DNA of 64,000 nucleotides from Rhodospirillaceae bacterium. GTDB taxonomy: Bacteria > Pseudomonadota > Alphaproteobacteria > Rhodospirillales > UBA2165. Each line of letters starts with the position of its first letter. Positions within the stretch are counted from its first letter, which is position 1. Positions 54,024 to 63,022 of the stretch are shown piece after piece. The stretch covers positions 42,149-106,148 of the forward strand of contig JABHAA010000108.1 of the NCBI GenBank assembly GCA_018674495.1, read 5' to 3'. The notes below the pieces were generated by a model that was not told the origin of the DNA, ran no database searches, and saw only the letters and a program-made list of their open reading frames with translations. The position numbers and the translations under genes were made by a program.

Positions 54024-54842
54024 CTAGTTCTCTTCCAACTTCGCCTTGATCGCCAGAAGGTCACGCCAAGCCTCGCGTTTGTAAGCCGGCGAGCGCAACA
54101 GGTAGGCGGGGTGAAAAAAAGGCATGGCATCGATGGGCGCCGCCAGCTTCGGCGACGAATAGGCGAACCACTTGCCGCGCATGCGGGTTATGCCTTCGGA
54201 GCGGGCGAGCAGGGTCTTGGCCGCCGGGCCACCGAGGGGCACCAGAATGTCCGGGTCCACCAACTCGATATGGCGCTCAACGAAGGGCAGGCAAGCGGCG
54301 ATCTCGTTGCTCGACGGGTTGCGGTTGCCGGGCGGCCGCCAGAAGACAATGTTGGTGATATAGAACTGCGCCCGATCGAGTCCAATGGACGCCAGCATCA
54401 AATCCAGAAGCTGGCCGGAGACGCCGACAAAGGGCACTCCTTGGCGGTCCTCGTCAGCACCCGGCGCCTCGCCGACGAACATGATGCGGGCCTTGGGGTT
54501 GCCATCGGCGAACACTGTGTTGGTGGCGGTCTTGCGCAAAGCGCAATCTTCGAAGCGGTCGACGGCGGCACGCAATTCCTCGATGCTATTCGCATTGCCG
54601 GCCAGCGCGCAGGCGTTTTCGACTGCTATTTCGGACGCGCTGGCTCCGGGTTTTTGTCTTCGCTGCGCGGGCGCCGGCTTCGGCGCGGCCCGAGGCGCTG
54701 TCTTCGCCTCGGATATAACCGGCGCCGATATGGCCTTCGCCGATTCGGCAAAACGGTCCACCGGCGCTTCGCCGATACATTCATCGACGCCGGCCTCCAG
54801 ATGCCAAGCCAGGGATTCGCGCAATTGATCGGTATCCGCCAT
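54024..54842 (-). CDS. Uracil-DNA glycosylase, family 4 (Fe-S type)
   Basis: 272 residues. It removes uracil from DNA. Motif [28 protein letters not shown], the [25 protein letters not shown] segment, and motif [11 protein letters not shown]. Cys residues in the N-terminal half (CALAG, EDCALRK) and in AACLPF are candidates for the [4Fe-4S] ligands of family 4. An N-terminal extension of about 70 residues rich in Ala/Pro precedes the core. It diverges from the ETF-QO gene. Confidence 0.9.
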   Translation of the reverse strand: MADTDQLRESLAWHLEAGVDECIGEAPVDRFAESAKAISAPVISEAKTAPRAAPKPAPAQRRQKPGASASEIAVENACALAGNANSIEELRAAVDRFEDCALRKTATNTVFADGNPKARIMFVGEAPGADEDRQGVPFVGVSGQLLDLMLASIGLDRAQFYITNIVFWRPPGNRNPSSNEIAACLPFVERHIELVDPDILVPLGGPAAKTLLARSEGITRMRGKWFAYSSPKLAAPIDAMPFFHPAYLLRSPAYKREAWRDLLAIKAKLEEN

Positions 54843-54934
54843 GCGCTTAATGTATCAGACCGCGCCCCAACTTGACACCTCCGCCGCGCCGGAACATGGT
54901 TCGATTTACCGCCAATTGCCTAAGGAAGCCGCCC

Positions 54935-56566
54935 ATGGAACGGGAATCGATGGAATATGACGTCGTCATCGTTGGCGCCGGACCATCGGGACTGGCGGCC
55001 GCCATCCGGCTCAAGCAATTGGCCGCCGAAGGAGACCGCGAGATCGGCGTCTGCATTGTCGAAAAAGGCTCGGAAGTGGGCGCTCATATCCTGTCCGGCG
55101 CCATTGCCGAAACCCGCGCCCTGGACGAGCTGCTGCCCGATTGGGCAAACCTGGGCGCACCCTTGAACACGCCGGTAACGGACGACCGCTTCCTTTATCT
55201 CACGGCCTCCGCCGCCATCCGTCTGCCGACGCCGCCCTCCATGAACAACCACGGCAATTTCGTCGTCAGCCTCGGCAATCTCTGCCGCTGGCTGGCGGAA
55301 CAGGCCGAAGGGCTGGGCGTCGAGATCTATCCGGGCTTCGCCGCCGCCGAGGTTTTGTACGATGATGCCGGACGGGTGAAGGGCGTTGCCACCGGCGATA
55401 TGGGGATTGGCAAGGACGGCGAGCCGGGCCCGAACCACCAGCCCGGCGTCGAATTGCACGCCGCCTATACATTGTTCGCCGAGGGCTGCCGGGGCTCGCT
55501 CTCCAAAACCCTGATCGAACGCTTCGGCCTCGACAAAAATTCCGATCCGCAGACCTATGGCATTGGCATCAAGGAGCTTTGGGAGGTGGCGCCGGAAAAA
55601 CACAAACCCGGACATGTCGTCCACACCATCGGCTGGCCGCTGACAAGTGATACCTACGGTGGCTCGTTCATTTATCATCTCGAAGATAATCAGGTGGCGG
55701 TGGGGTTTGTCATCGGGCTTGATTACGCCAATCCCTATCTCAGCCCGTTCGATGAAATGCAGCGCTTCAAGCTGCATCCCACGGTCAAGCCCTTGCTGGA
55801 AGGCGGGCGGCGCATCGCCTATGGGGCGCGGGCGCTGATCGAAGGTGGCTTTCAATCGATACCGGATCTATGTTTTGCTGGCGGCGCGCTGATTGGCGAT
55901 GCCGCCGGGTTCATGAACGTGGCCAAGATCAAAGGCAGCCACACGGCGATAAAATCAGGCATGGTTGCCGCCGAAGCGGCCTTCGATGCGCTCGGCTCCG
56001 ATGCCGGTGCCAGGCCCGAATTAACCGCCTACCCTTCCAGCCTGAAACAAAGCTGGCTGTGGGCGGAGCTGAAAAAAGTGCGCAATATCCGACCGTCGTT
56101 CCGCTGGGGCCTGTGGGCAGGGCTTGTCCTGTCGGCCATCGACACCTATCTGTTCGCCGGCCACGCGCCCTGGACCCTGCACCACCACGCCGATCACGAG
56201 ACAATGCAAAAGGCCGCGGGCGCGCGCAAAATCGAATACCCGAAGCCGGACGGCGAGATCACCTTCGACAAGCCGTCTTCGGTGTATCTTTCCAATACCA
56301 ACCACGAAGAAGACCAGCCGGTTCATTTGCAGCTAAAAGATCTGGATGCGCCGTTAGCGGTCAATCTGGCCGACTATGACGGGCCCGAGGTGCGCTTTTG
56401 CCCCGCCGGGGTCTATGAATTTGTCGAAGAAGAGGGCAAGCCGCGCCTGCAGATCAACGCTCAAAACTGCGTTCATTGCAAAACCTGCGACATTAAGGAT
56501 CCGGGCCAGAACATTAACTGGGTGGTGCCCGAGGGCGGCGGCGGCCCCAATTATCCGAATATGTAG
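54935..56566 (+). CDS. Electron transfer flavoprotein-ubiquinone oxidoreductase
   Basis: Inner-membrane-associated enzyme passing electrons from ETF to quinone. 543 residues from the ATG at 54935 (AAGGA eight bases upstream); an earlier in-frame ATG at 54872 is not favoured. FAD motif [55 protein letters not shown], and C-terminal 4Fe-4S site FCPAGVYEF...[13 protein letters not shown]. The partner ETF subunits are encoded at 41-43 kb. Confidence 0.95.
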   Translation: MERESMEYDVVIVGAGPSGLAAAIRLKQLAAEGDREIGVCIVEKGSEVGAHILSGAIAETRALDELLPDWANLGAPLNTPVTDDRFLYLTASAAIRLPTPPSMNNHGNFVVSLGNLCRWLAEQAEGLGVEIYPGFAAAEVLYDDAGRVKGVATGDMGIGKDGEPGPNHQPGVELHAAYTLFAEGCRGSLSKTLIERFGLDKNSDPQTYGIGIKELWEVAPEKHKPGHVVHTIGWPLTSDTYGGSFIYHLEDNQVAVGFVIGLDYANPYLSPFDEMQRFKLHPTVKPLLEGGRRIAYGARALIEGGFQSIPDLCFAGGALIGDAAGFMNVAKIKGSHTAIKSGMVAAEAAFDALGSDAGARPELTAYPSSLKQSWLWAELKKVRNIRPSFRWGLWAGLVLSAIDTYLFAGHAPWTLHHHADHETMQKAAGARKIEYPKPDGEITFDKPSSVYLSNTNHEEDQPVHLQLKDLDAPLAVNLADYDGPEVRFCPAGVYEFVEEEGKPRLQINAQNCVHCKTCDIKDPGQNINWVVPEGGGGPNYPNM

Positions 56567-56672
56567 CCCAGGTCATGAACTCACAAATGGATTTAGGCGG
56601 CGATAAATTTTTCGCAAGTTGGCGTGATCGGCGGGTTTCAAGATTGAGGAATATCTCACCCGGCGTTAGACT

Positions 56673-58433
56673 GTGCCCAATCCTGCCTCATTTGGAGACA
56701 ATGTCTTGGGCTTGAACCTTCGCCAAAAGAATATACGCCGCCGCTTGAGCCTGATCGCCGCCGCCGCATTGCTCGGCCTGACCATTGGCGGGCTGCCGGC
56801 AATCGCCAAACCACTGATTGTGGAACCGGCAAAGCCGGACGTCGCGGAATCGCCCCTCGGCAGCTACCTCGCCGGCCGCCACGCCCAATATGCGCGCGAC
56901 CCGGACGCCGCCATCGAATATTACCGCACAGCCCTCAAGACCTTCGCCGGCAACAAGGGCATCATGCGCCGGGTAGCAATCTTGCTGATCACCGAAGGCC
57001 GCATCGACGAAGCCCTGACATTCACGAAAAGCCTCACCGATACCAAGGGCCAGTCCAGCAATCTGGCCAAGCTGCTGGCGGCGCTGGAAGATATGCGCGG
57101 CGACCGCTTAGGCGACGCGGAAGCGGCGCTGGCGGCGCTGCCCAAGACGGGGCTAAATTTGTTTACCCGGCCGCTCTTACGGGCCTGGGTTCTGGCCGGG
57201 CTGAAACGCTATGACGAGGCCGAGGCCGAGATCGACGCGAAAGGCGACAACAAGGCGTTCGTTGCCTTGTTCGGCGTTCATTCGGCGCTGATCAATGTGC
57301 TCAAGGGCGAACCTGAAAAGGCAGATGCCCAGTTTAAGGCAGCCATTGCACGGCGACGTGGTCCCAATCTCCGGCTGACCCAACTTTACGGGAATTTCCT
57401 GGAGCGCGCCGGCCGTTCGGCGGACGCCCGCGCCCTTTATGACATCTATATGAAGGCGCAACCCGCATCGACCATGCTAGGCGCCGCCTACAAGCGCTTG
57501 GATGCAGGCGAAAAGCCGGACGCCGCCGTCGCCGACGCCAACGATGGCGCCGCCGAGGCATTGTTCAGCCTGGCTGGCTCGGTGCGCCAGCAAAATTCGC
57601 GGCAAGCGCTGATTCTGGTACAGCTCGCCGTTCGCATGAAGCCGGAATTCACCTTGGCCCGCCTATTGATCGCCGAGACCTTGGAATCGCAACAACGCAA
57701 CGCCGACGCCATCAAAGCCTACCGGCAGATCGCCAAGGACCCGGGCTATGCCTGGACCGCACGCCTTCGCATTGCCGACAATTTCGATACCTTGGATCAG
57801 GCCAATAACGCCGTGCAGGAATTGCGCGCCATGGCCCGCGCCGATCCCAATCGCTACGACGCGCTGGTCCGCTTGGGTGATATCTTGCGCCGGCGCAAGC
57901 GCTACCGAGAGGCGTCCCGCGCCTATGCCGACGCCAAGGCACGCATCCCGAACTTGGAGCGCCAGCACTGGTCGCTGCTCTATACCGCCGGTATCGCCAA
58001 TGAGCGCATCAAGAACTGGAAAATGGCCGAGGCCGATTTTCTGAAAGCCCTCGAATTGTCGCCGGGCCAGCCCTTCGTGCTCAACTATCTCGGTTATTCC
58101 TGGGTAGAGAACGGCAAGAACCTGGACCGGGCGCGCAAGATGATCGAAACCGCCGTCAAAAAGCGCCCCCGGGACGGCTATATCGTCGACAGCCTGGGCT
58201 GGGTTCTCTATCGGCTCGGCGATATCGACGGCGCCGTCAAGCATCTGGAGCGGGCCGTCGTGCTGCGCCCGGAAGACCCGACCATCAACGACCATCTGGG
58301 CGACGTCTATTGGAAGGTGGGCCGGCGCAACGAGGCCCGCTTCCAATGGGAGCGCGCCCTGGCGCTGGAGCCGGAAAACGACCAGATCGGCAAAATCAAA
58401 ACCAAACTGCGCAATGGCCTGAAAGACGGATGA
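56673..58433 (+). CDS. Exported tetratricopeptide-repeat protein
   Basis: 586 residues, GTG start at 56673. Hydrophobic signal (LSLIAAAALLGLTIGGLPAIA) then TPR units along the length: GSYLAGRHAQYARDPDAAIEYYRTAL, FLKALELSPGQPFVLNYLGYSWVENG, DGYIVDSLGWVLYRLGDIDGAVKHLERAV, NDHLGDVYWKVGRRNEARFQWERAL. Such proteins scaffold envelope complexes; partner unknown. The ATG of ispE overlaps its stop by four bases, an arrangement seen in many Alphaproteobacteria. Confidence 0.88.
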   Translation: MPNPASFGDNVLGLNLRQKNIRRRLSLIAAAALLGLTIGGLPAIAKPLIVEPAKPDVAESPLGSYLAGRHAQYARDPDAAIEYYRTALKTFAGNKGIMRRVAILLITEGRIDEALTFTKSLTDTKGQSSNLAKLLAALEDMRGDRLGDAEAALAALPKTGLNLFTRPLLRAWVLAGLKRYDEAEAEIDAKGDNKAFVALFGVHSALINVLKGEPEKADAQFKAAIARRRGPNLRLTQLYGNFLERAGRSADARALYDIYMKAQPASTMLGAAYKRLDAGEKPDAAVADANDGAAEALFSLAGSVRQQNSRQALILVQLAVRMKPEFTLARLLIAETLESQQRNADAIKAYRQIAKDPGYAWTARLRIADNFDTLDQANNAVQELRAMARADPNRYDALVRLGDILRRRKRYREASRAYADAKARIPNLERQHWSLLYTAGIANERIKNWKMAEADFLKALELSPGQPFVLNYLGYSWVENGKNLDRARKMIETAVKKRPRDGYIVDSLGWVLYRLGDIDGAVKHLERAVVLRPEDPTINDHLGDVYWKVGRRNEARFQWERALALEPENDQIGKIKTKLRNGLKDG

Positions 58434-59305
58434 GCGAGGCGGTCACTGCCGAGGCGCCGGCCAAGATCAATCTTTATCTGCACGTCACCGGCCAGCGCGC
58501 CGACGGGTTTCATACATTGGATACGCTGATTGCCTTCGCTGGAATTGGCGATGAGATCACCGCCCGGTCCGCCGAAACCTTACGACTCGAAATCGACGGG
58601 CCGTTCGCCGGTGTGCTGCAAGCAGGTGCGCAAAATCCGGTCGACAACCTGGTGCTGAAAGCCGCCCGCGCGCTGGCCGATTACGCCGGGGTGCCGGAAC
58701 GCGCCCACATAAGCCTGACCAAGAACCTGCCCATCGCCGCCGGTATCGGCGGTGGCTCGGCGGACGCGGCGGCGGCGCTAAAAGCCCTGACCAAGCTTTG
58801 GCAAATCCCCTGGGACGCGGACGCCATGCTCAAATTGGCGGCGACACTCGGTGCCGACGTGCCCATGTGCCTGGCAGGCGAGACCGCTTTCGCCGGCGGC
58901 ATCGGCGAACAATTGAGCCCGGCGCCACCCCTTCCCGCCTACGGCCTTGTGCTGGTCAATCCCGGCGTGGCCCTATCGACGCCCGATGTCTTCGCCGCGC
59001 GCACCGGTGATTTCTCCGAGGCCGCCCGCTTCACAGATGCCCCTCGGGACGCCGCCGCTTTTGCGCAAATTCTGGCGGCGCGGCGGAACGATCTGGCCGA
59101 GGCCGCAACGGCCTTGGCCCCGGTGATCGGCGATGTGCTGACCGCCCTCGACGCCGCCGGCGCCCATCTGGCCCGCATGTCCGGCTCCGGCGCCACCTGC
59201 TTCGGGCTTTTCGATGATTTGGGCGCCGCCAAAAGCGCCGCCAAAAGGCTGCAAACGGACCAGCCCGACTGGTGGGTGGCGGCGACAAAATTGGCCAGCG
59301 GTTAG
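58430..59305 (+). CDS. ispE: 4-diphosphocytidyl-2-C-methyl-D-erythritol kinase
   Basis: GHMP kinase of the MEP isoprenoid pathway, 291 residues from the ATG at 58430 (MSEAVTAEAPAKINLYLHVTGQRADGFH), the family's normal start. ATP loop PIAAGIGGGSADAAAALKAL, substrate region LVLKAARALADYAG, and HLARMSGSGATCFGLF near the end. It starts in a 4-base overlap with the TPR gene and is followed by tRNA-Gln. Confidence 0.95.
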   Translation: MSEAVTAEAPAKINLYLHVTGQRADGFHTLDTLIAFAGIGDEITARSAETLRLEIDGPFAGVLQAGAQNPVDNLVLKAARALADYAGVPERAHISLTKNLPIAAGIGGGSADAAAALKALTKLWQIPWDADAMLKLAATLGADVPMCLAGETAFAGGIGEQLSPAPPLPAYGLVLVNPGVALSTPDVFAARTGDFSEAARFTDAPRDAAAFAQILAARRNDLAEAATALAPVIGDVLTALDAAGAHLARMSGSGATCFGLFDDLGAAKSAAKRLQTDQPDWWVAATKLASG

Positions 59306-59359
59306 ACGGTTGCCGAGGGCGGTGATCGCGTTTACATTGCGCCCGCATCAATGCGAAAA

Positions 59360-59436
59360 TGGGGTGTAGCCAAGTGGCCTAAGGCACCGGCTTTTGATGC
59401 CGGCATTCGGAGGTTCGAATCCTCCCACCCCAGCCA
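59360..59436 (+). tRNA. tRNA-Gln (anticodon TTG)
   Basis: 77-nt cloverleaf with encoded CCA. Acceptor TGGGGTG pairs with CACCCCA; the U1-A72 pair is typical of tRNA-Gln. The anticodon stem CCGGC/GCCGG holds the seven-base loop TTTTGAT, anticodon TTG. T-arm GGAGG-TTCGAAT-CCTCC. Discriminator base G. It lies between ispE and the amidase gene with its own likely promoter in the short gap before it. Confidence 0.97.
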
Positions 59437-59479
59437 AAATTAGGCCCGACGGCAAAACCCGCCTAGACGGGAGGCAACC

Positions 59480-60916
59480 ATGGACCTGACCACACTAACC
59501 GCCAGCGAAGCCGCCGCCGCGATCAAGGGGGGCGCGGTAACCGCCGCCGAATTGGCCAAAGCCTTGATCGCCGAAGCCCAGGCGGCGCAATCGATAAATG
59601 CCCTCGTTGGCTTCGATGCGGATACGTTTCTTGAGCAAGCCGAAGAAGCCGACCAAATTAAAACCGAAGGCGCACGGCTTGGCCCCTTGCACGGCGTGCC
59701 TGTCGTGATCAAAGACAATATCGATGTCGCTGGATTTGCCACCACCGCCGCGACACCGGCGCTGGCCGGCAATTTGGCCAGGCGCGATGCGCCGGTGACG
59801 CGCGCCCTACGGGATGCCGGCGCGGTCATTATGGCTAAGACCAACATGCACGAGCTGGCTTTTTCGCCCGGTATCACCAAACCCGAAGATGGCGGCGAGA
59901 CTATCTATGGCGCCCACGGCGCTGCCCGCAATCCCTATGATGAGGAGCGCTCGCCGGCGGGCAGTTCCACCGGCACCGCCGCCGCCATTGGCGCCCGCAT
60001 AGCGCCCGCCGGGCTCGGCACCGATACCGGCGGCAGCGTCCGCAACCCGGCCGCCTGGTGCGGCATCGATGGCTTCCGGCCCTCCATGGGGCGCTACTCA
60101 CAATCGGGCGTGGTGCCCCTATCGTGGACCCGCGATACCCCCGGCCCAATGGCCCGTAGCGTAGCTGACTTGGCGCTGTTGGATGGCATCATTTCGGGCG
60201 AGGATGGTTTATTGCCGGTGTATTTGAAGGGCCTTCGATTAGGCGTCGAGCGGGATTATTTCTGCACCGACGCCGATGCCGGTATTCTGGCCGTCTTCGA
60301 CGAAGAGATGCGGCGCCTGGCCGATGCCGGCGCCGAGATCATTGATGTAAGCATTCCCGGATTGGAAGAGGCGGTCGCCGGCATTGGCCCGCATATCGCC
60401 ATGTACGAGGTGGTGCGCGCCCTGCCCCGCTACCTCGCCGAAGCCGGGACCGGGGTTGCCATCGATACGTTGATTGATGAGATCGCTGCCAGCGGGCTTG
60501 GGCCCGTGCTGAACGGTCTTAGGGGCGCGAAGGCCATATCCGAAGACGATTACCGCATCACCATGGAACAGTTGCGCCCAGCTTTACAAAAATCCTACGC
60601 CGATTGTTTCGCAGGCAACAATCTGGACGCGCTGGTGTTTCCAGCAACCCTCAACCTGCCCTACAAATTGCAGGAGCCGGGCGTCCACCGCCACCGGGGC
60701 AAGGATATTTCCGACTTCGCCGCGTCCGGGCACAACGTGCAGCCGGCCTCCATCGGCGGCAGCCCCGGCCTCACGGTCGCCGCCGGTCTCACACCAAGCG
60801 GGCTACCCGCCGCCATTGGCTTCGACGGCCCCTTGGGCACCGACCGGAAACTGCTGGCCATCGGTATCGCCTACGAAGCCATCCGCCCGGATATGCCGGC
60901 TCCGGATATGGGGTAG
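59480..60916 (+). CDS. Amidase signature family protein
   Basis: 478 residues. Ser-cis-Ser-Lys triad: Lys in VVIKDNIDVAG (about 78), cis-Ser in SPAGSSTGTAAAIGA (about 155), nucleophile Ser in GTDTGGSVRNPAAWCGIDGFRPS (about 178). Ile-rich C-terminal half with GGSPGLTVAAGLTPSGLPAAIGFDG. The family hydrolyses small amides, esters or nitrile-derived amides. It differs from GatA in gene context (no gatC/B) so it is not the tRNA amidotransferase. Its stop abuts the cyclase stop on the other strand with no gap. Confidence 0.9.
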   Translation: MDLTTLTASEAAAAIKGGAVTAAELAKALIAEAQAAQSINALVGFDADTFLEQAEEADQIKTEGARLGPLHGVPVVIKDNIDVAGFATTAATPALAGNLARRDAPVTRALRDAGAVIMAKTNMHELAFSPGITKPEDGGETIYGAHGAARNPYDEERSPAGSSTGTAAAIGARIAPAGLGTDTGGSVRNPAAWCGIDGFRPSMGRYSQSGVVPLSWTRDTPGPMARSVADLALLDGIISGEDGLLPVYLKGLRLGVERDYFCTDADAGILAVFDEEMRRLADAGAEIIDVSIPGLEEAVAGIGPHIAMYEVVRALPRYLAEAGTGVAIDTLIDEIAASGLGPVLNGLRGAKAISEDDYRITMEQLRPALQKSYADCFAGNNLDALVFPATLNLPYKLQEPGVHRHRGKDISDFAASGHNVQPASIGGSPGLTVAAGLTPSGLPAAIGFDGPLGTDRKLLAIGIAYEAIRPDMPAPDMG

Positions 60917-62965
60917 TTACTTTTCATCCATCACGGTGACGCCGGTCCAATTGGCGGGCGGCATTTCCGCGTGTGCCTTGCATCTTTCCAGATACACAAG
61001 GGCCGCTCCATCGTACGGATTGGCAGCGGCGTAATTTTCGAACGCATCACCGGCGCCGTTGAATTCCCCCCGGCGGTAGAGATCGAGGGCGGCGGCGAAA
61101 TCCTCAGGCGCCGGCCTGGCATCGAGCATCAGTTCGAATATTTGCACGGCACTTTCGCGGCCCTGGACAATGACGTTGTCCAAGTCACGGACTTTGTGAT
61201 TGCCGATCGCTTCCGTTCGCGCATGGGTGTGGGCGGTGAAAATGCACGGCACGCGGTAATGCTTGGTCAAGCTTTCGGTGCGGGCGGCCAAGTTGGCGGT
61301 ATCCCCGACCACATTGGAATCGAGCCTGTTCTCGCTGCCGATGGCGCCCAGCAGCAGCGGCCCCGAATTGATTCCAAGGCCAAAGGCGACCGTTTCGCCG
61401 CCAGCCTCCTGCTGGCGCGCATTGAATTCCATTCCGGCACGCATCATCGCTTCAGCACAGCGCAGCGCGCCGTCCGCCGGCCCCGGAAACAGGGCCATGA
61501 TGGCATCGCCTTGATATTGATTGATGAAACCATGCTCGGCGGCGATCAGCGGCTCCATGATGCTCAGCACATCGTTGAGCCAGGCGAAGGTGGGCGCCGG
61601 CCCCAACTTTTCGGTCAGCATGGTAAAGCCCCGGATATCGAAAAACAGGACGCTCACATCCAAGCTGGCATTATCGCCGGCGTCGATGTCTTCGATGGAG
61701 TTGCGCTCTAGCAGTTCCAGAAATTCGAACGGCACGAAGCGGCTATAGGATGAGGTCAAATCCACCAGACGCAGATTTTGGCGCTGAATTTCCTCGTTCA
61801 GTTCGCGGGTGATGGACATGGCACCGGACTGCTGCACCATCACAGAGAAGGCGGCGGTCAGCTCGGGCTTGATGGCGTCGTAATAGTCGGTGCTGTCGGT
61901 GGTTATCCCGGCGAGGACGACGCCGGCGAAATCGCCGTCCCGATCGCGGAACGGGCAGATGATCGCTTGATGGAGGTTGAGCCCGGGCCAGGCGGCCAAA
62001 ATATCGTCGCCGGCGCCGGCAATGCGCCCCTCGTCGGCGCCGAACCAGGCCGCCTCATAATCCAGCGCGCCCGGCGCATCCTCAAAGCCGAACTCGGCGG
62101 CCACCACCAATTTTTCAGTCTCTTCGTCTTTCCTCAAGAACAGAGCAACTTCCAATTCAAACGCCCCGATGATGGCCTCCAAGGTCGCCACATAAAATTC
62201 GTCGACGGTACCAGTGGTCAGCGCCTCGGCAATAAAATCCTGAATAGATTTGAAGCGCATCAATTCATCATCGACCTGATCCTTGGTTTTGATCAAATCC
62301 TGCTGACTGAGGAGAGCCTTGCCCATTTCCGCTTCGAGCCTGGCATTTTGTTTGCGCATCTCGCCGGTAAGTTGGCGGGTATTCCAGATGGCGGCGACCT
62401 GTTGAACCATGACCGTATAGGCGGAGACGGATTTGTCCGTGATCGGCTCATAGAAGCCGGCATTGTCCACCGAAATACCACCAAGTATCAGCCCGGCCAT
62501 CTCGCCGCTTTTGCCGAAAAAGGGGCAGAGGATGGCGTGATCCAACCCCATATCGGCCCAGGCCTCCAACGCGCCGCCGTCCTTGCCGATGATTTGGCTC
62601 TCCTGACCGGCGAGCCAGCCGCGCTCGAACGCAATTGTCTCCGGCACATCATCCAGGCCGAACTGGGCCGCCACGCGCATACAATCGGGCTCGTCGCATG
62701 GCAGGAAAAACATGGCAATCTCGAACTCGAAAGCCTCGATCACCGCTTCCAATGTCAGCTGATAAAAATCTTCCTCGATTTCGACGTCCAGGGCGCCGGA
62801 GATATAGCCCTGAATGGACTTGAAGCGCATCAGTTCGTCGTCGACCCGGTCCTTGGCGTGGATCAGGTCACGCTGCATCACCAATTGCTGGCCGGCTTCC
62901 GCCTCCAATTTGGCAAGCGCTGCCGCCATCTCGTCAAAGGTACGCTTCTTTGTATTGCCGTCCAT
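60917..62965 (-). CDS. Adenylate/guanylate cyclase with duplicated GAF-like sensor units
   Basis: 682 residues. Two similar sensor units, each a coiled coil plus a GAF-like domain, start at about 41 and 231 (both contain VDDELMRFKSIQ, exactly 190 residues apart). A class III cyclase domain follows (about 430-600): metal Asp 443 in FFDIRGFTML, Asp 487 in YQGDAIMALFPG, and Asn/Arg transition-state residues in NVVGDTANLAAR. A short TPR-like tail ends the protein. The base-specifying Lys/Asp positions look changed, so the nucleotide made is uncertain. A FIST-domain gene lies upstream in the same direction. Confidence 0.85.
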   Translation of the reverse strand: MDGNTKKRTFDEMAAALAKLEAEAGQQLVMQRDLIHAKDRVDDELMRFKSIQGYISGALDVEIEEDFYQLTLEAVIEAFEFEIAMFFLPCDEPDCMRVAAQFGLDDVPETIAFERGWLAGQESQIIGKDGGALEAWADMGLDHAILCPFFGKSGEMAGLILGGISVDNAGFYEPITDKSVSAYTVMVQQVAAIWNTRQLTGEMRKQNARLEAEMGKALLSQQDLIKTKDQVDDELMRFKSIQDFIAEALTTGTVDEFYVATLEAIIGAFELEVALFLRKDEETEKLVVAAEFGFEDAPGALDYEAAWFGADEGRIAGAGDDILAAWPGLNLHQAIICPFRDRDGDFAGVVLAGITTDSTDYYDAIKPELTAAFSVMVQQSGAMSITRELNEEIQRQNLRLVDLTSSYSRFVPFEFLELLERNSIEDIDAGDNASLDVSVLFFDIRGFTMLTEKLGPAPTFAWLNDVLSIMEPLIAAEHGFINQYQGDAIMALFPGPADGALRCAEAMMRAGMEFNARQQEAGGETVAFGLGINSGPLLLGAIGSENRLDSNVVGDTANLAARTESLTKHYRVPCIFTAHTHARTEAIGNHKVRDLDNVIVQGRESAVQIFELMLDARPAPEDFAAALDLYRRGEFNGAGDAFENYAAANPYDGAALVYLERCKAHAEMPPANWTGVTVMDEK

Positions 62966-63022
62966 TCCCGCACATTACCAGGAACTAAGATCGCATGGGA
63001 AATGCTTAAGCGGCGGAACCGT

